DNA of 5,497 nucleotides. Source: an uncultured Oscillospiraceae bacterium (GTDB lineage: Bacteria > Bacillota > Clostridia > Oscillospirales > Oscillospiraceae). Position numbers and translations under genes: made by a program. Location of the stretch: contig CAKTED010000123.1 in assembly GCA_934546725.1 (NCBI GenBank), positions 1-5,497 of the forward strand, written 5' to 3'. Under the pieces are notes generated by a model. It saw nothing but the letters and a program-made list of their open reading frames with translations, had not been told where the DNA came from and ran no database searches. Below, in pieces: positions 1-5,497 of the stretch. Every line of letters begins with the position of its first letter. Position 1 is the first letter of the stretch.

Positions 1-1067
1 TTGCCGCCGATGCCCTTTATCATCTCAATGAGCTTGTCTATCTCCTTGCGGGAGAGGGAGGAAACGGCGTTTTTCGCGCAGATTCCGCGAACGGTGCCGC
101 CGTCCTTTATGGCGTTTGCGAAAACGCCGAAGCCGCAGTCCGCGGCGATGTCGCTTATATCGAAGATCTCCATGCCAAAGCGGGTATCGGGCTTATCGGA
201 GCCGAAGCGGCTCATTGCGTCGGCATAGGTCAGGCGCGGCAGCGGAAGCTGAAGCTTTACGCCGAGAACCTCGTCAAAAACGCGGGCCATGTAGCCCTCG
301 GCCATGGAGAGGATATCGTCCATATCAACGAAGGACATTTCAACGTCTATCTGCGTGAACTCCGGCTGACGGTCGGCACGCAGGTCCTCGTCGCGGAAGC
401 AGCGGGCTATCTGCATGTAGCGGTCAAAGCCCGCCACCATGGAAAGCTGCTTGTAAAGCTGCGGGGACTGCGGCAGCGCATAGAAGCTGCCCTTGTGAAT
501 ACGGCTCGGGACGAGAAAGTCGCGCGCGCCCTCGGGCGTGGAACGAATGAGCATGGGGGTCTCGATCTCGATAAAGCCGTTTTCGTCAAAGTAATCGCGC
601 GTTATCTTGGCGATTTTGTGGCGCATGATGAGATTACGCTGCAAAACGGGGCGGCGCAGGTCGAGATAGCGGTATTTGAGGCGCGTCGCCTCGTTCGTGG
701 GGCAGTTATCTACGATCTCGAACGGCGGCGTTTCGGACTCGCCAAGGATGCGCAGCTCCTTTACCTCGATCTCGATGTCGCCGGTGGGCAGGTCGGAATT
801 TTTGGCCGAGCGCTCACGGACGACGCCGCGCGCGGCAAGAACGTATTCGCTGCGGACCGTTGCGGCCTTTTTGAAAAGCTCCGGTTCGGTGCTGTCGTCA
901 AATGCAAGCTGCACGATGCCGCTGCGGTCACGCAGATCTGTGAAGATAAGGCCGCCGAGATTGCGGCTGCGCTGCACCCAGCCGCAGACGGAAAGCTCTT
1001 TGCCCACGTCCTCAATGCGGACGGTGCCGCAGTAATTTGTTCTTTTAAAACCCTGTAATGTTTCCAT
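1..1067 (-). CDS. aspS: Aspartyl-tRNA synthetase, C-terminus outside the window
   Basis: This cytoplasmic class II synthetase charges tRNA-Asp with aspartate. I translated the frame from the ATG at 1067; it stays open to the window edge and gives 355 residues of a family that is usually about 590. An N-terminal OB-fold anticodon-binding domain (about residues 12-105) contains GWVQRSRNLGGLIF and DLRDRSG. Class II motif 1 is at about 163-173 (GFIEIETPML). Motif 2 is at about 223-243 (CFRDEDLR, then QPEFTQIDVEMSF). The bacterial GAD insert begins near residue 298. Motif 3 lies beyond the window. Leu37 and Lys89 occupy positions that, in the bacterial AspRS literature, go with the discriminating (tRNA-Asp only) form rather than the His/Gly non-discriminating form; this is inference. 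The start is supported by an AAGAAGG ribosome site at 1079-1085, slightly far at 11 nt. The gene follows hisS after 37 nt, the usual Firmicutes hisS-aspS pairing. Confidence 0.97.
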   Translation of the reverse strand, partial: METLQGFKRTNYCGTVRIEDVGKELSVCGWVQRSRNLGGLIFTDLRDRSGIVQLAFDDSTEPELFKKAATVRSEYVLAARGVVRERSAKNSDLPTGDIEIEVKELRILGESETPPFEIVDNCPTNEATRLKYRYLDLRRPVLQRNLIMRHKIAKITRDYFDENGFIEIETPMLIRSTPEGARDFLVPSRIHKGSFYALPQSPQLYKQLSMVAGFDRYMQIARCFRDEDLRADRQPEFTQIDVEMSFVDMDDILSMAEGYMARVFDEVLGVKLQLPLPRLTYADAMSRFGSDKPDTRFGMEIFDISDIAADCGFGVFANAIKDGGTVRGICAKNAVSSLSRKEIDKLIEMIKGIGG

Positions 1068-1104
1068 ATTTAACAAAACCTTCTTATATCTGTATGGGCG
1101 GCGC

Positions 1105-2367
1105 TCAGAGAACGGCGTCGCGGATGGCTTCTGCGGAGATGAGGCAGTCCGTCTGTTCGCCGGTGGCCATGTTTTTCAGCCGCGCCGTGCCGGATTCAAG
1201 CTCGGAGCCGCCGAGAACCATGGAATATTTTGCGCCGAGCTTTCCGGCGTATTTCATCTGCGCCTTGAGACTGCGGCCTGCTATGTCGCGCACGGCGGAA
1301 ACGCCGAGTCTGCGCAGCTCATTCACAAGAACCTGAATTCGCATGTCAGCCTCGGGGCTTTGGCAGGCGATAAAAACGGAGACAGGCTCCTCGTGCGGGA
1401 TCTCGATGCCTTCGGCCTCCATAACGAGCAGCATGCGTTCAATGCCGCTGCCGAAGCCAAGACCTGGAGTTGGGTCGCCGCCGAGCGTGGAGACCAGCCC
1501 GTCATAGCGGCCGCCGCCGATAACGGTGCTCTGAGCGCCTATGGAGGTGGAGACGAACTCAAAAACGGTTCTTGTGTAGTAGTCAAGGCCGCGCACTATG
1601 CGGGGATTTACCGTGTATTCTATGCCCATGGCGTCGAGATAGGCCTTTACCCGGTCAAAGTGCTCGCGGCAATCGTCGCAGAGGTAATCAAGCCCCACCG
1701 GAGCGTTTCTGGAAAGCTCCTGGCATATCTCGCTCTTGCAGTCAAGAATGCGCATGGGGTTTTTGTCGAGCCGCTCCTGGCAGGTGGCGCAGAGCCTGTC
1801 GCGCCTGTCCTCGAAAAATTCACGCAGCGCCTTATGAAAGGCGGGACGGCAGTGAGGGCATCCAACGGAGTTTATCTCGAGCCGGACATGCCTGATACCA
1901 AGCCTGCGCAGGTATTCGGCAGCGAGAGCGATGACCTCGCTGTCCGCCTCCGGACCGGCAGCGCCGAAGCATTCGATGCCGAACTGGTGATGCTCGCGAA
2001 GCCGGCCCTTCTGGGTATTTTCGTAGCGGAAGTTGGGGACGATGTAAAAAAGCTTTGCGGGCAGTCCGGCGGCGTAGATGGAATTTTCCAGATAACTGCG
2101 AACGACGGAGGCCGTTCCCTCCGGGCGAAGCGTTATCGAGCGGCCGCCCTTATCGTTGAAGGTGTACATCTCCTTCTGAACAACGTCTGTCGTATCGCCG
2201 ACGCCGCGCAGAAAAAGCTCCGTGTGCTCAAAGGTGGGCACACGGGTCTCCGTAAAGCCGAAGTCGAAGGCAAGCCGCTTTGCAACGCCCTCGATATAAT
2301 GCCATTTATACACCTCTGAGGGTGTAACGTCCTTTGTGCCCTTTGGGGCGGTGGTCAGAAGCTCCAT
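1105..2367 (-). CDS. hisS: Histidyl-tRNA synthetase
   Basis: This cytoplasmic class II synthetase activates histidine and charges tRNA-His. It is complete at 420 residues, the normal length. The N-terminal APKGTKDV is typical of HisRS. Motif 2 is at about 113-131 (FRYENTQKGRLREHHQFG). The histidine-binding signature RGLDYYTRTVFEF is at 259-271, GGGRYDGL is at 284-291, and motif 3 GLGFGSGIERML is at 302-313. The C-terminal anticodon-binding domain runs from about 328 to 420. The insert between the catalytic motifs carries four cysteine pairs (170/173, 193/196, 210/215, 230/233), as I recall from clostridial HisRS proteins, and these could hold zinc. The ATG at 2367 has an AAAGGAG site at 2377-2383, 9 nt away. 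Only 28 nt separate it from mgsA, so no histidine T-box leader fits directly in front; expression probably comes from the promoter before minD or from further upstream. Identification is secure. Confidence 0.98.
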   Translation of the reverse strand: MELLTTAPKGTKDVTPSEVYKWHYIEGVAKRLAFDFGFTETRVPTFEHTELFLRGVGDTTDVVQKEMYTFNDKGGRSITLRPEGTASVVRSYLENSIYAAGLPAKLFYIVPNFRYENTQKGRLREHHQFGIECFGAAGPEADSEVIALAAEYLRRLGIRHVRLEINSVGCPHCRPAFHKALREFFEDRRDRLCATCQERLDKNPMRILDCKSEICQELSRNAPVGLDYLCDDCREHFDRVKAYLDAMGIEYTVNPRIVRGLDYYTRTVFEFVSTSIGAQSTVIGGGRYDGLVSTLGGDPTPGLGFGSGIERMLLVMEAEGIEIPHEEPVSVFIACQSPEADMRIQVLVNELRRLGVSAVRDIAGRSLKAQMKYAGKLGAKYSMVLGGSELESGTARLKNMATGEQTDCLISAEAIRDAVL

Positions 2368-2395
2368 GGAAGGACGCTCCTTTCTGATGTGGATT

Positions 2396-2794
2396 TTACT
2401 TGGGGTTTACTATGTCGCGCCAGCCAAGGTCGCCGCGCTGCATACCAAGGACGAGCACCTCGGCGGTGGCAACATTGGAGGCGAAGGGAATGGAATGCTG
2501 GTCGCAGAGCTTTGCGATGAGCGTGAGCTCCTCGGCGTACTCCGGCGCCTGCGGGTCGCAGAAGAAGAGAACGAGGTCAATCTCGTTATATGCTATCCTT
2601 GCGGCTATCTGCTGCGTGCCGCCCTGCTTGCGGGACATATAGGTGGTAACGTGCAGGCCGGTAGCGTCGGAAATGAGCCGTCCCATCGTGGAGGTGGAGC
2701 ATATGCTGTTTCCTGAAAGAATGCCGCAATAGGCGATGCAGAACTGAACCATAAGTTCCTTCTTGTTATCGTGCGCGAGCAAAGCAATGTTCAT
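2396..2794 (-). CDS. mgsA: Methylglyoxal synthase-like protein with altered active site
   Basis: True MgsA converts dihydroxyacetone phosphate to methylglyoxal and phosphate in the cytoplasm, a bypass of lower glycolysis. This 132-residue protein has family length and the MGS fold signature: IALLAHDNKK (3-12, His8/Asp9), the TSTMG loop (34-38), GGTQQI (58-63), DLVLFFCDP (73-81), IPFASNVATAEVL (102-114) and the C-terminal WRDIVNP. By hand alignment to E. coli MgsA, several active-site positions differ: the catalytic base Asp71 is Thr60, Gly66 is Arg55, Thr48 is Met37, Gly46 is Ser35, His98 is probably Tyr86 and Asp101 is Glu89, with one residue deleted after the DP. His19, Asp20, Lys23, Thr45, Thr47, Ser65 and Asp91 equivalents remain. 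Membership of the family is clear, but normal synthase activity is doubtful. The start is fixed by a GGGAGG site at 2803-2808, 9 nt upstream by my count. It lies 52 nt after minD and 28 nt before hisS. Confidence 0.9.
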   Translation of the reverse strand: MNIALLAHDNKKELMVQFCIAYCGILSGNSICSTSTMGRLISDATGLHVTTYMSRKQGGTQQIAARIAYNEIDLVLFFCDPQAPEYAEELTLIAKLCDQHSIPFASNVATAEVLVLGMQRGDLGWRDIVNPK

Positions 2795-2846
2795 TGGCGT
2801 ATCCTCCCATGAATAATTTTATAAACGTGTGTTATATGCGGCCGCC

Positions 2847-3581
2847 TTAAAGCTCCAGCGGCACGCGCTCCCCGTCGAGCCTTCGGGCTATACGCTCGAA
2901 CGCGGACATGGCTGGCCCTGGACGGCAGAGAGCAAGCGGGCGCTGAGACGCTCCTGCAAGGATCACTCGCTCATCCTCGGGAACGAGACCGATAAGCCTT
3001 GCGCCAATAGCGTCCACGGCGTCGTCTATGGTGGTTTTTGTTTTGAAAAGGACGCCCCTGCGGACGCGGTTTACTATGAGCCGAATGTCCGAAACGCCCA
3101 TGGAGCCAAGCTCCATTACGATCCTGCCGGAGTCGCGGCAGCTGGAGGGGTCTGCGGCGGAAATGATAACGGCTCCGTCAGCAGCCGCGGCGGCCGAGGA
3201 AAAGCCCGTTCCAAGCCCTGCCGGGGAGTCTATGAGGCAGTAATCAAAAACGCCTTTCAAAAAGCGGATAAGAGCCGAAAAGCCGGCTCTGTCGGCCTCG
3301 CTTATCGGCTCTATGGGAGCCGTGAGAAAGTAAAGCCTCGGGATATCCGGGTGAGGGACGACGGCCTGGCGCAGGGAGCAGCAGCGATGGATAACGTCAC
3401 CAAAGTCAAAGACGGCCCTGTCCGCAAGACCGAGGCAGAGGTCAAGATTTTTGAGCCCCGCGTCAGCGTCGATGCACAGCACCGAGCGGCCCCGTGCCGC
3501 GAGCGCGGAGGAAAGCGCGGCCGTGGCGGTGGTTTTCCCCGTTCCGCCCTTGCCGGAAGCTATGATCATTGCCTTGCCCAT
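2847..3581 (-). CDS. minD: MinD-family ATPase without membrane-targeting tail
   Basis: MinD is a membrane-cycling P-loop ATPase that, with MinC and MinE or DivIVA/MinJ, places the division septum at mid-cell. Of the 244 residues, 10-18 form the deviant Walker A box (GKGGTGKTT, signature Lys11 and Lys16). IDADAGLKNLDLCLGL (37-52) is the MinD-type switch I stretch. Walker B and switch II, YCLIDSPAG, are at 114-122, followed by the MinD-like SSCRDSGRI (146-154), LIVNRVR (168-174) and GLVPEDERVI (198-207). MinD proteins usually continue past the IARR..GE.VPL region with a short amphipathic helix that binds membrane; this one stops at VPLEL, about 25 residues short. I chose the ATG at 3581 because GAGGGAGG sits 5 nt before it and it begins directly at the family start (MGKAMIIASGKGG). 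An ATG at 3659 would add 26 residues but has no ribosome site and lies almost at the predicted transcript start. minC and minE are not next to it. MinD is preferred over other ParA/Mrp-like ATPases because of switch I and gene order. Confidence 0.87.
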   Translation of the reverse strand: MGKAMIIASGKGGTGKTTATAALSSALAARGRSVLCIDADAGLKNLDLCLGLADRAVFDFGDVIHRCCSLRQAVVPHPDIPRLYFLTAPIEPISEADRAGFSALIRFLKGVFDYCLIDSPAGLGTGFSSAAAAADGAVIISAADPSSCRDSGRIVMELGSMGVSDIRLIVNRVRRGVLFKTKTTIDDAVDAIGARLIGLVPEDERVILAGASQRPLALCRPGPAMSAFERIARRLDGERVPLEL

Positions 3582-3586
3582 TTTTG

Positions 3587-3594
3587 CCTCCCTC
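3587..3594 (-). promoter_or_regulatory. Ribosome binding site that sets the minD start
   Basis: Read on the minus strand this is GAGGGAGG, followed by CAAAA and the ATG at 3581. It is a strong match to the anti-Shine-Dalgarno sequence at a workable spacing of 5 nt, and it uses the same GGGAGG core as the site before mgsA. It supports the 244-residue MinD over the 270-residue version. Confidence 0.85.
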
Positions 3595-3613
3595 AGGAAA
3601 AGTTCCGCTTTTT

Positions 3614-3647
3614 CGCGCGTGGAAGGCAGGCGGCCCTCCACGGCGCG
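3614..3647 (-). promoter_or_regulatory. Stable stem-loop in the minD leader
   Basis: By hand pairing, 3614-3618 pairs with 3642-3647 (one bulged base), 3619-3623 with 3637-3641, and 3625-3626 with 3635-3636 (one bulged base). This leaves an 8-nt loop at 3627-3634. About 12 mostly G-C pairs lie between the predicted transcript start (near 3664) and the ribosome site at 3587-3594. No U-run follows on the minus strand, so it is not an intrinsic terminator. It could stabilise the 5' end or affect translation, or it could be a chance product of GC-rich sequence. The function is unknown. Confidence 0.45.
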
Positions 3648-3670
3648 ATAAACGCCCATAGCATCAAATA

Positions 3671-3699
3671 ATTATACTCAAAATACGCCGGATTTTCAA
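3671..3699 (-). promoter_or_regulatory. Predicted sigma-A promoter for minD-mgsA-hisS-aspS
   Basis: On the minus strand TTGAAA (3699-3694) and a perfect TATAAT (3676-3671) are separated by exactly 17 nt, one mismatch from the consensus -35/-10 pair. The site lies in an AT-rich gap of about 155 nt inside otherwise GC-rich DNA, after the PBP2 stop and before minD. The expected transcript start is near 3664, giving a leader of about 80 nt to the ATG at 3581. No intrinsic terminator is visible between the PBP2 stop and this site, so read-through from upstream may add to it. Confidence 0.8.
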
Positions 3700-3737
3700 T
3701 ACATTTAACAGCTCTGGTACGGCTTTCGATATTATGC

Positions 3738-5497
3738 CTATTTGAGCAGTGCGTTTTCTGTTGAAATTGACGAATCCTCGTCCCGCGCGGAAAACCAGTA
3801 GTCAAAAACATCTCGCGCTATCTGCGTTACATAAGCGCCGCTGCCGCCGCCCTGGACGACGACTGCCACCGCTATTTCGGGATTTTCATACGGGGCGTAG
3901 GCGATGAAAACGGCGTTGTTCTGCTTTTCCTCGCCGAGCTGTACCGTTCCGGTCTTGGAGGCCACGTCTATGCGGTATGAGCCGAAAACGCCGGAGGGAG
4001 AGCCGTATTTGGAAACGTAGTACATGCCGAGCTTTATCGCGTCGAAGTATGACTGCTCGGCCTCGACGCGGCTGAGAACGGTCGGCTCGTAGCTGTACGT
4101 CGTAACGGAGTTATCGTAGGTCTTCACGTTTTTGAGCAGATGGGCCGAGTAGCGCGTGCCGTCGGCCGCGATGGTGGCGGCATAGGAGGCCAGCTGCATG
4201 GGCGTGAAGAGGTTATATGACTGGCCGATGGAGGCAAGCAGAGTGTCGCCGGGGTACCAGTCCTCGCCCACGACGTCTTCCTTATACTCCCGCGTTGCGA
4301 GAATGCCGGTGTTTTCGTCAAGCTCTATGCCGGTGCTCTGGCCGAGGCCGAAGAGCGAGGCGTAATATGAGATGGTGTCTATGCCGGTCTCAAGGCCGAC
4401 CTTGTAGAAAAAGTAGTTGCAGGAATTTTGCAGCGCGGTGGAAACGTTCAGCGTGCCGTGTGAGCCGGGCCAGATCCAGCACTTGTACTCATAGCCGCTG
4501 TATTCGTCAAAAATGCCCTTGTCGTATATCTGCGTAGTGGGTGTGATAACGCCGGACTGGAGCGCGGCAATGGCGGTGTTCATTTTAAAGGTGGAGCCGG
4601 GAGAATAGGTGCCCTTTATGGCGCGGTTATAGAGCGGCGCGGACGGGTCGGCCTCCAGCTCCGCATAGTCCTGCGAGAAGGTCTCGAGGCTGTATGTGGG
4701 GTAGGACGCGCTTGCGAGAACGTCGCCCGTACCGACCTCTATCGCAACGACGGCGCCGCCCACGACCTTCCTGTCATCGTCGCGGTCCGCGTTCATTTCC
4801 GAGATGGTGCGCGCCAGCGAATCCTCAGCGGCCTGCTGGCAGCGTATATCAAGCGTCAGCGTAACGTTGCTGCCCGCCTGAGGAACGGTCGTGTAGACAG
4901 AGTCAGTTACCGTGCCGTTTTTCGTGCGGGTAACGGTCATTTCGCCGTCCGTTCCGTGCAGATATTCTTCAAAAACCTGCTCCACGCCGTCCTTGCCCAC
5001 GCGGGCGTTCATCGGATAGCCGAGGGAGCCGTATTTTTCGTATTCCGTCTCATTCATGGGGCCGACGCGGCCAAGAATATGCGCGGCGTAGGGCGTGTGG
5101 TACTCGCGCACGGAGGTGGCGTCTATCCCGACGCCGGGAATGCCCTCCTCCCGCACGGCGGAGATGAGGTCTATATCCGCGTCCTCGGCGAAAACATAGT
5201 CGGAAAAATCAAAAAGCGTGCGCGTTTCAAGCTCGTAGCGTATGCCTGCCGCCGTGCGCGCGCTGGCGGAGGAATAGCCGGGATCCATGGAGTAATGCTC
5301 CCGCAGCCAGCTCATGAGCTCCGGCGCGCTTATGTCGGGCGAAAGGTCGAAGTGAGCCAGGTAATTATCAAGCCTTGCGCGCTGCGTATCGTTCATTGCC
5401 GCGTCAAAGGTGAACGGCTCTGAGACGGAAACGGGCAGCGTGTCGGAATAGCTGTGTCCGAGCCTGTCGGCAATGGCGACGAGGCGGAGAATATCGC
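3738..5497 (-). CDS. mrdA: Penicillin-binding protein 2 (class B transpeptidase), N-terminus outside the window
   Basis: This membrane-anchored DD-transpeptidase cross-links peptidoglycan during elongation, normally with the glycosyltransferase RodA and the MreBCD complex. The frame is open to the window edge and gives about 585 C-terminal residues of a protein usually 650-750 long. The Met codon at 5396 is internal: 33 further in-frame codons precede it. Counting from that Met, the pedestal/dimerisation region runs from about 1 to 175 and includes RVGKDGVEQ (132-140). The transpeptidase domain follows with all three catalytic motifs: STFK (268-271, nucleophile Ser268), SCN (325-327) and KTGT (481-484). 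NAVFIAYAP (494-502) and the glycine-rich VVQGGGSG lie near the end. The protein stops about 20 residues after the domain and has no PASTA repeats, which argues against a SpoVD/PBP2x type. The signal anchor is not visible. The neighbouring minD and mgsA match the clostridial mre-pbp2-min cluster, supporting MrdA over FtsI. Confidence 0.92.
   Translation of the reverse strand, partial: DILRLVAIADRLGHSYSDTLPVSVSEPFTFDAAMNDTQRARLDNYLAHFDLSPDISAPELMSWLREHYSMDPGYSSASARTAAGIRYELETRTLFDFSDYVFAEDADIDLISAVREEGIPGVGIDATSVREYHTPYAAHILGRVGPMNETEYEKYGSLGYPMNARVGKDGVEQVFEEYLHGTDGEMTVTRTKNGTVTDSVYTTVPQAGSNVTLTLDIRCQQAAEDSLARTISEMNADRDDDRKVVGGAVVAIEVGTGDVLASASYPTYSLETFSQDYAELEADPSAPLYNRAIKGTYSPGSTFKMNTAIAALQSGVITPTTQIYDKGIFDEYSGYEYKCWIWPGSHGTLNVSTALQNSCNYFFYKVGLETGIDTISYYASLFGLGQSTGIELDENTGILATREYKEDVVGEDWYPGDTLLASIGQSYNLFTPMQLASYAATIAADGTRYSAHLLKNVKTYDNSVTTYSYEPTVLSRVEAEQSYFDAIKLGMYYVSKYGSPSGVFGSYRIDVASKTGTVQLGEEKQNNAVFIAYAPYENPEIAVAVVVQGGGSGAYVTQIARDVFDYWFSARDEDSSISTENALLK

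Noticed and set aside
495..1058. A plus-strand open frame opposite aspS
   Set aside because: The antisense of aspS stays open because of codon bias; the minus strand encodes clear AspRS motifs.
1360..2319. A 319-codon open frame on the plus strand opposite hisS
   Set aside because: It is the antisense of a well-conserved gene and shows no domain I recognise. Long antisense frames are expected in GC-rich coding DNA with few stop codons.
2368..2395. A histidine T-box leader before hisS
   Set aside because: Only 28 nt are available, and they contain little more than the ribosome site.
2795..2846. A possible extra promoter in the AT-rich minD-mgsA gap (TATAAA near 2820)
   Set aside because: No acceptable -35 element at 16-18 nt; the hexamers at that distance are GC-rich.
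3582..3659. A 26-residue N-terminal extension of MinD starting at 3659
   Set aside because: There is no ribosome site, the ATG lies about 5 nt after the predicted transcript start, and family members begin directly before the P-loop, as the start at 3581 does.
2829..3671. A 280-codon plus-strand frame opposite minD
   Set aside because: It mirrors the whole minD gene, has low-complexity Gly/Arg/Ala content and no recognisable motif; minD has clear Walker motifs on the other strand.
3700..3740. A terminator after the PBP2 stop
   Set aside because: Only a 3-bp GGC/GCC pairing could be found, with no U-run.
5394..5396. The Met codon at 5396 as the PBP2 start
   Set aside because: The same frame continues upstream with sensible PBP-like residues to the window edge, and a start here would lack the membrane anchor.

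Overview
All five genes in this window lie on the minus strand, so the text below follows transcription from high to low coordinates. The DNA is GC-rich with GC-ending codons and strong GGAGG-type ribosome sites. The gene order (PBP2, MinD, methylglyoxal synthase, then HisRS-AspRS) is typical of Clostridia. A high-GC gut-type member such as the Oscillospiraceae/Ruminococcaceae is my best inference. No rRNA or tRNA gene, mobile element or CRISPR array is visible.

Layout: (1) 5497-3738, the C-terminal ~585 residues of a class B penicillin-binding protein, PBP2/MrdA type, with its N-terminus outside the window. (2) 3737-3582, a gap with a near-consensus sigma-A promoter, a strong leader hairpin and the ribosome site that fixes the next start. 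(3) 3581-2847, a MinD-family ATPase of 244 residues that ends before the usual membrane-targeting tail. (4) 2794-2396, a methylglyoxal synthase-like protein in which several active-site positions, including the catalytic Asp, are replaced. (5) 2367-1105, a complete histidyl-tRNA synthetase with four cysteine pairs. (6) 1067-1, an aspartyl-tRNA synthetase cut off by the window edge in its GAD insert domain.

How the genes fit together: in many clostridia a morphogenesis cluster reads mreBCD - pbp2 - minC - minD - minE - rodA - mgsA. Here pbp2, minD and mgsA remain in that order, but minC, minE and rodA are absent from between them. The two proteins that remain downstream of pbp2 are themselves altered: MinD has no membrane anchor and MgsA has a disturbed active site. 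The hisS-aspS pair follows after short gaps, so minD-mgsA-hisS-aspS can be read as one transcript starting at the promoter before minD. The most interesting signal is this eroded or repurposed minD-mgsA pair. The rest is ordinary housekeeping sequence, and I see no clearly new multi-gene system.
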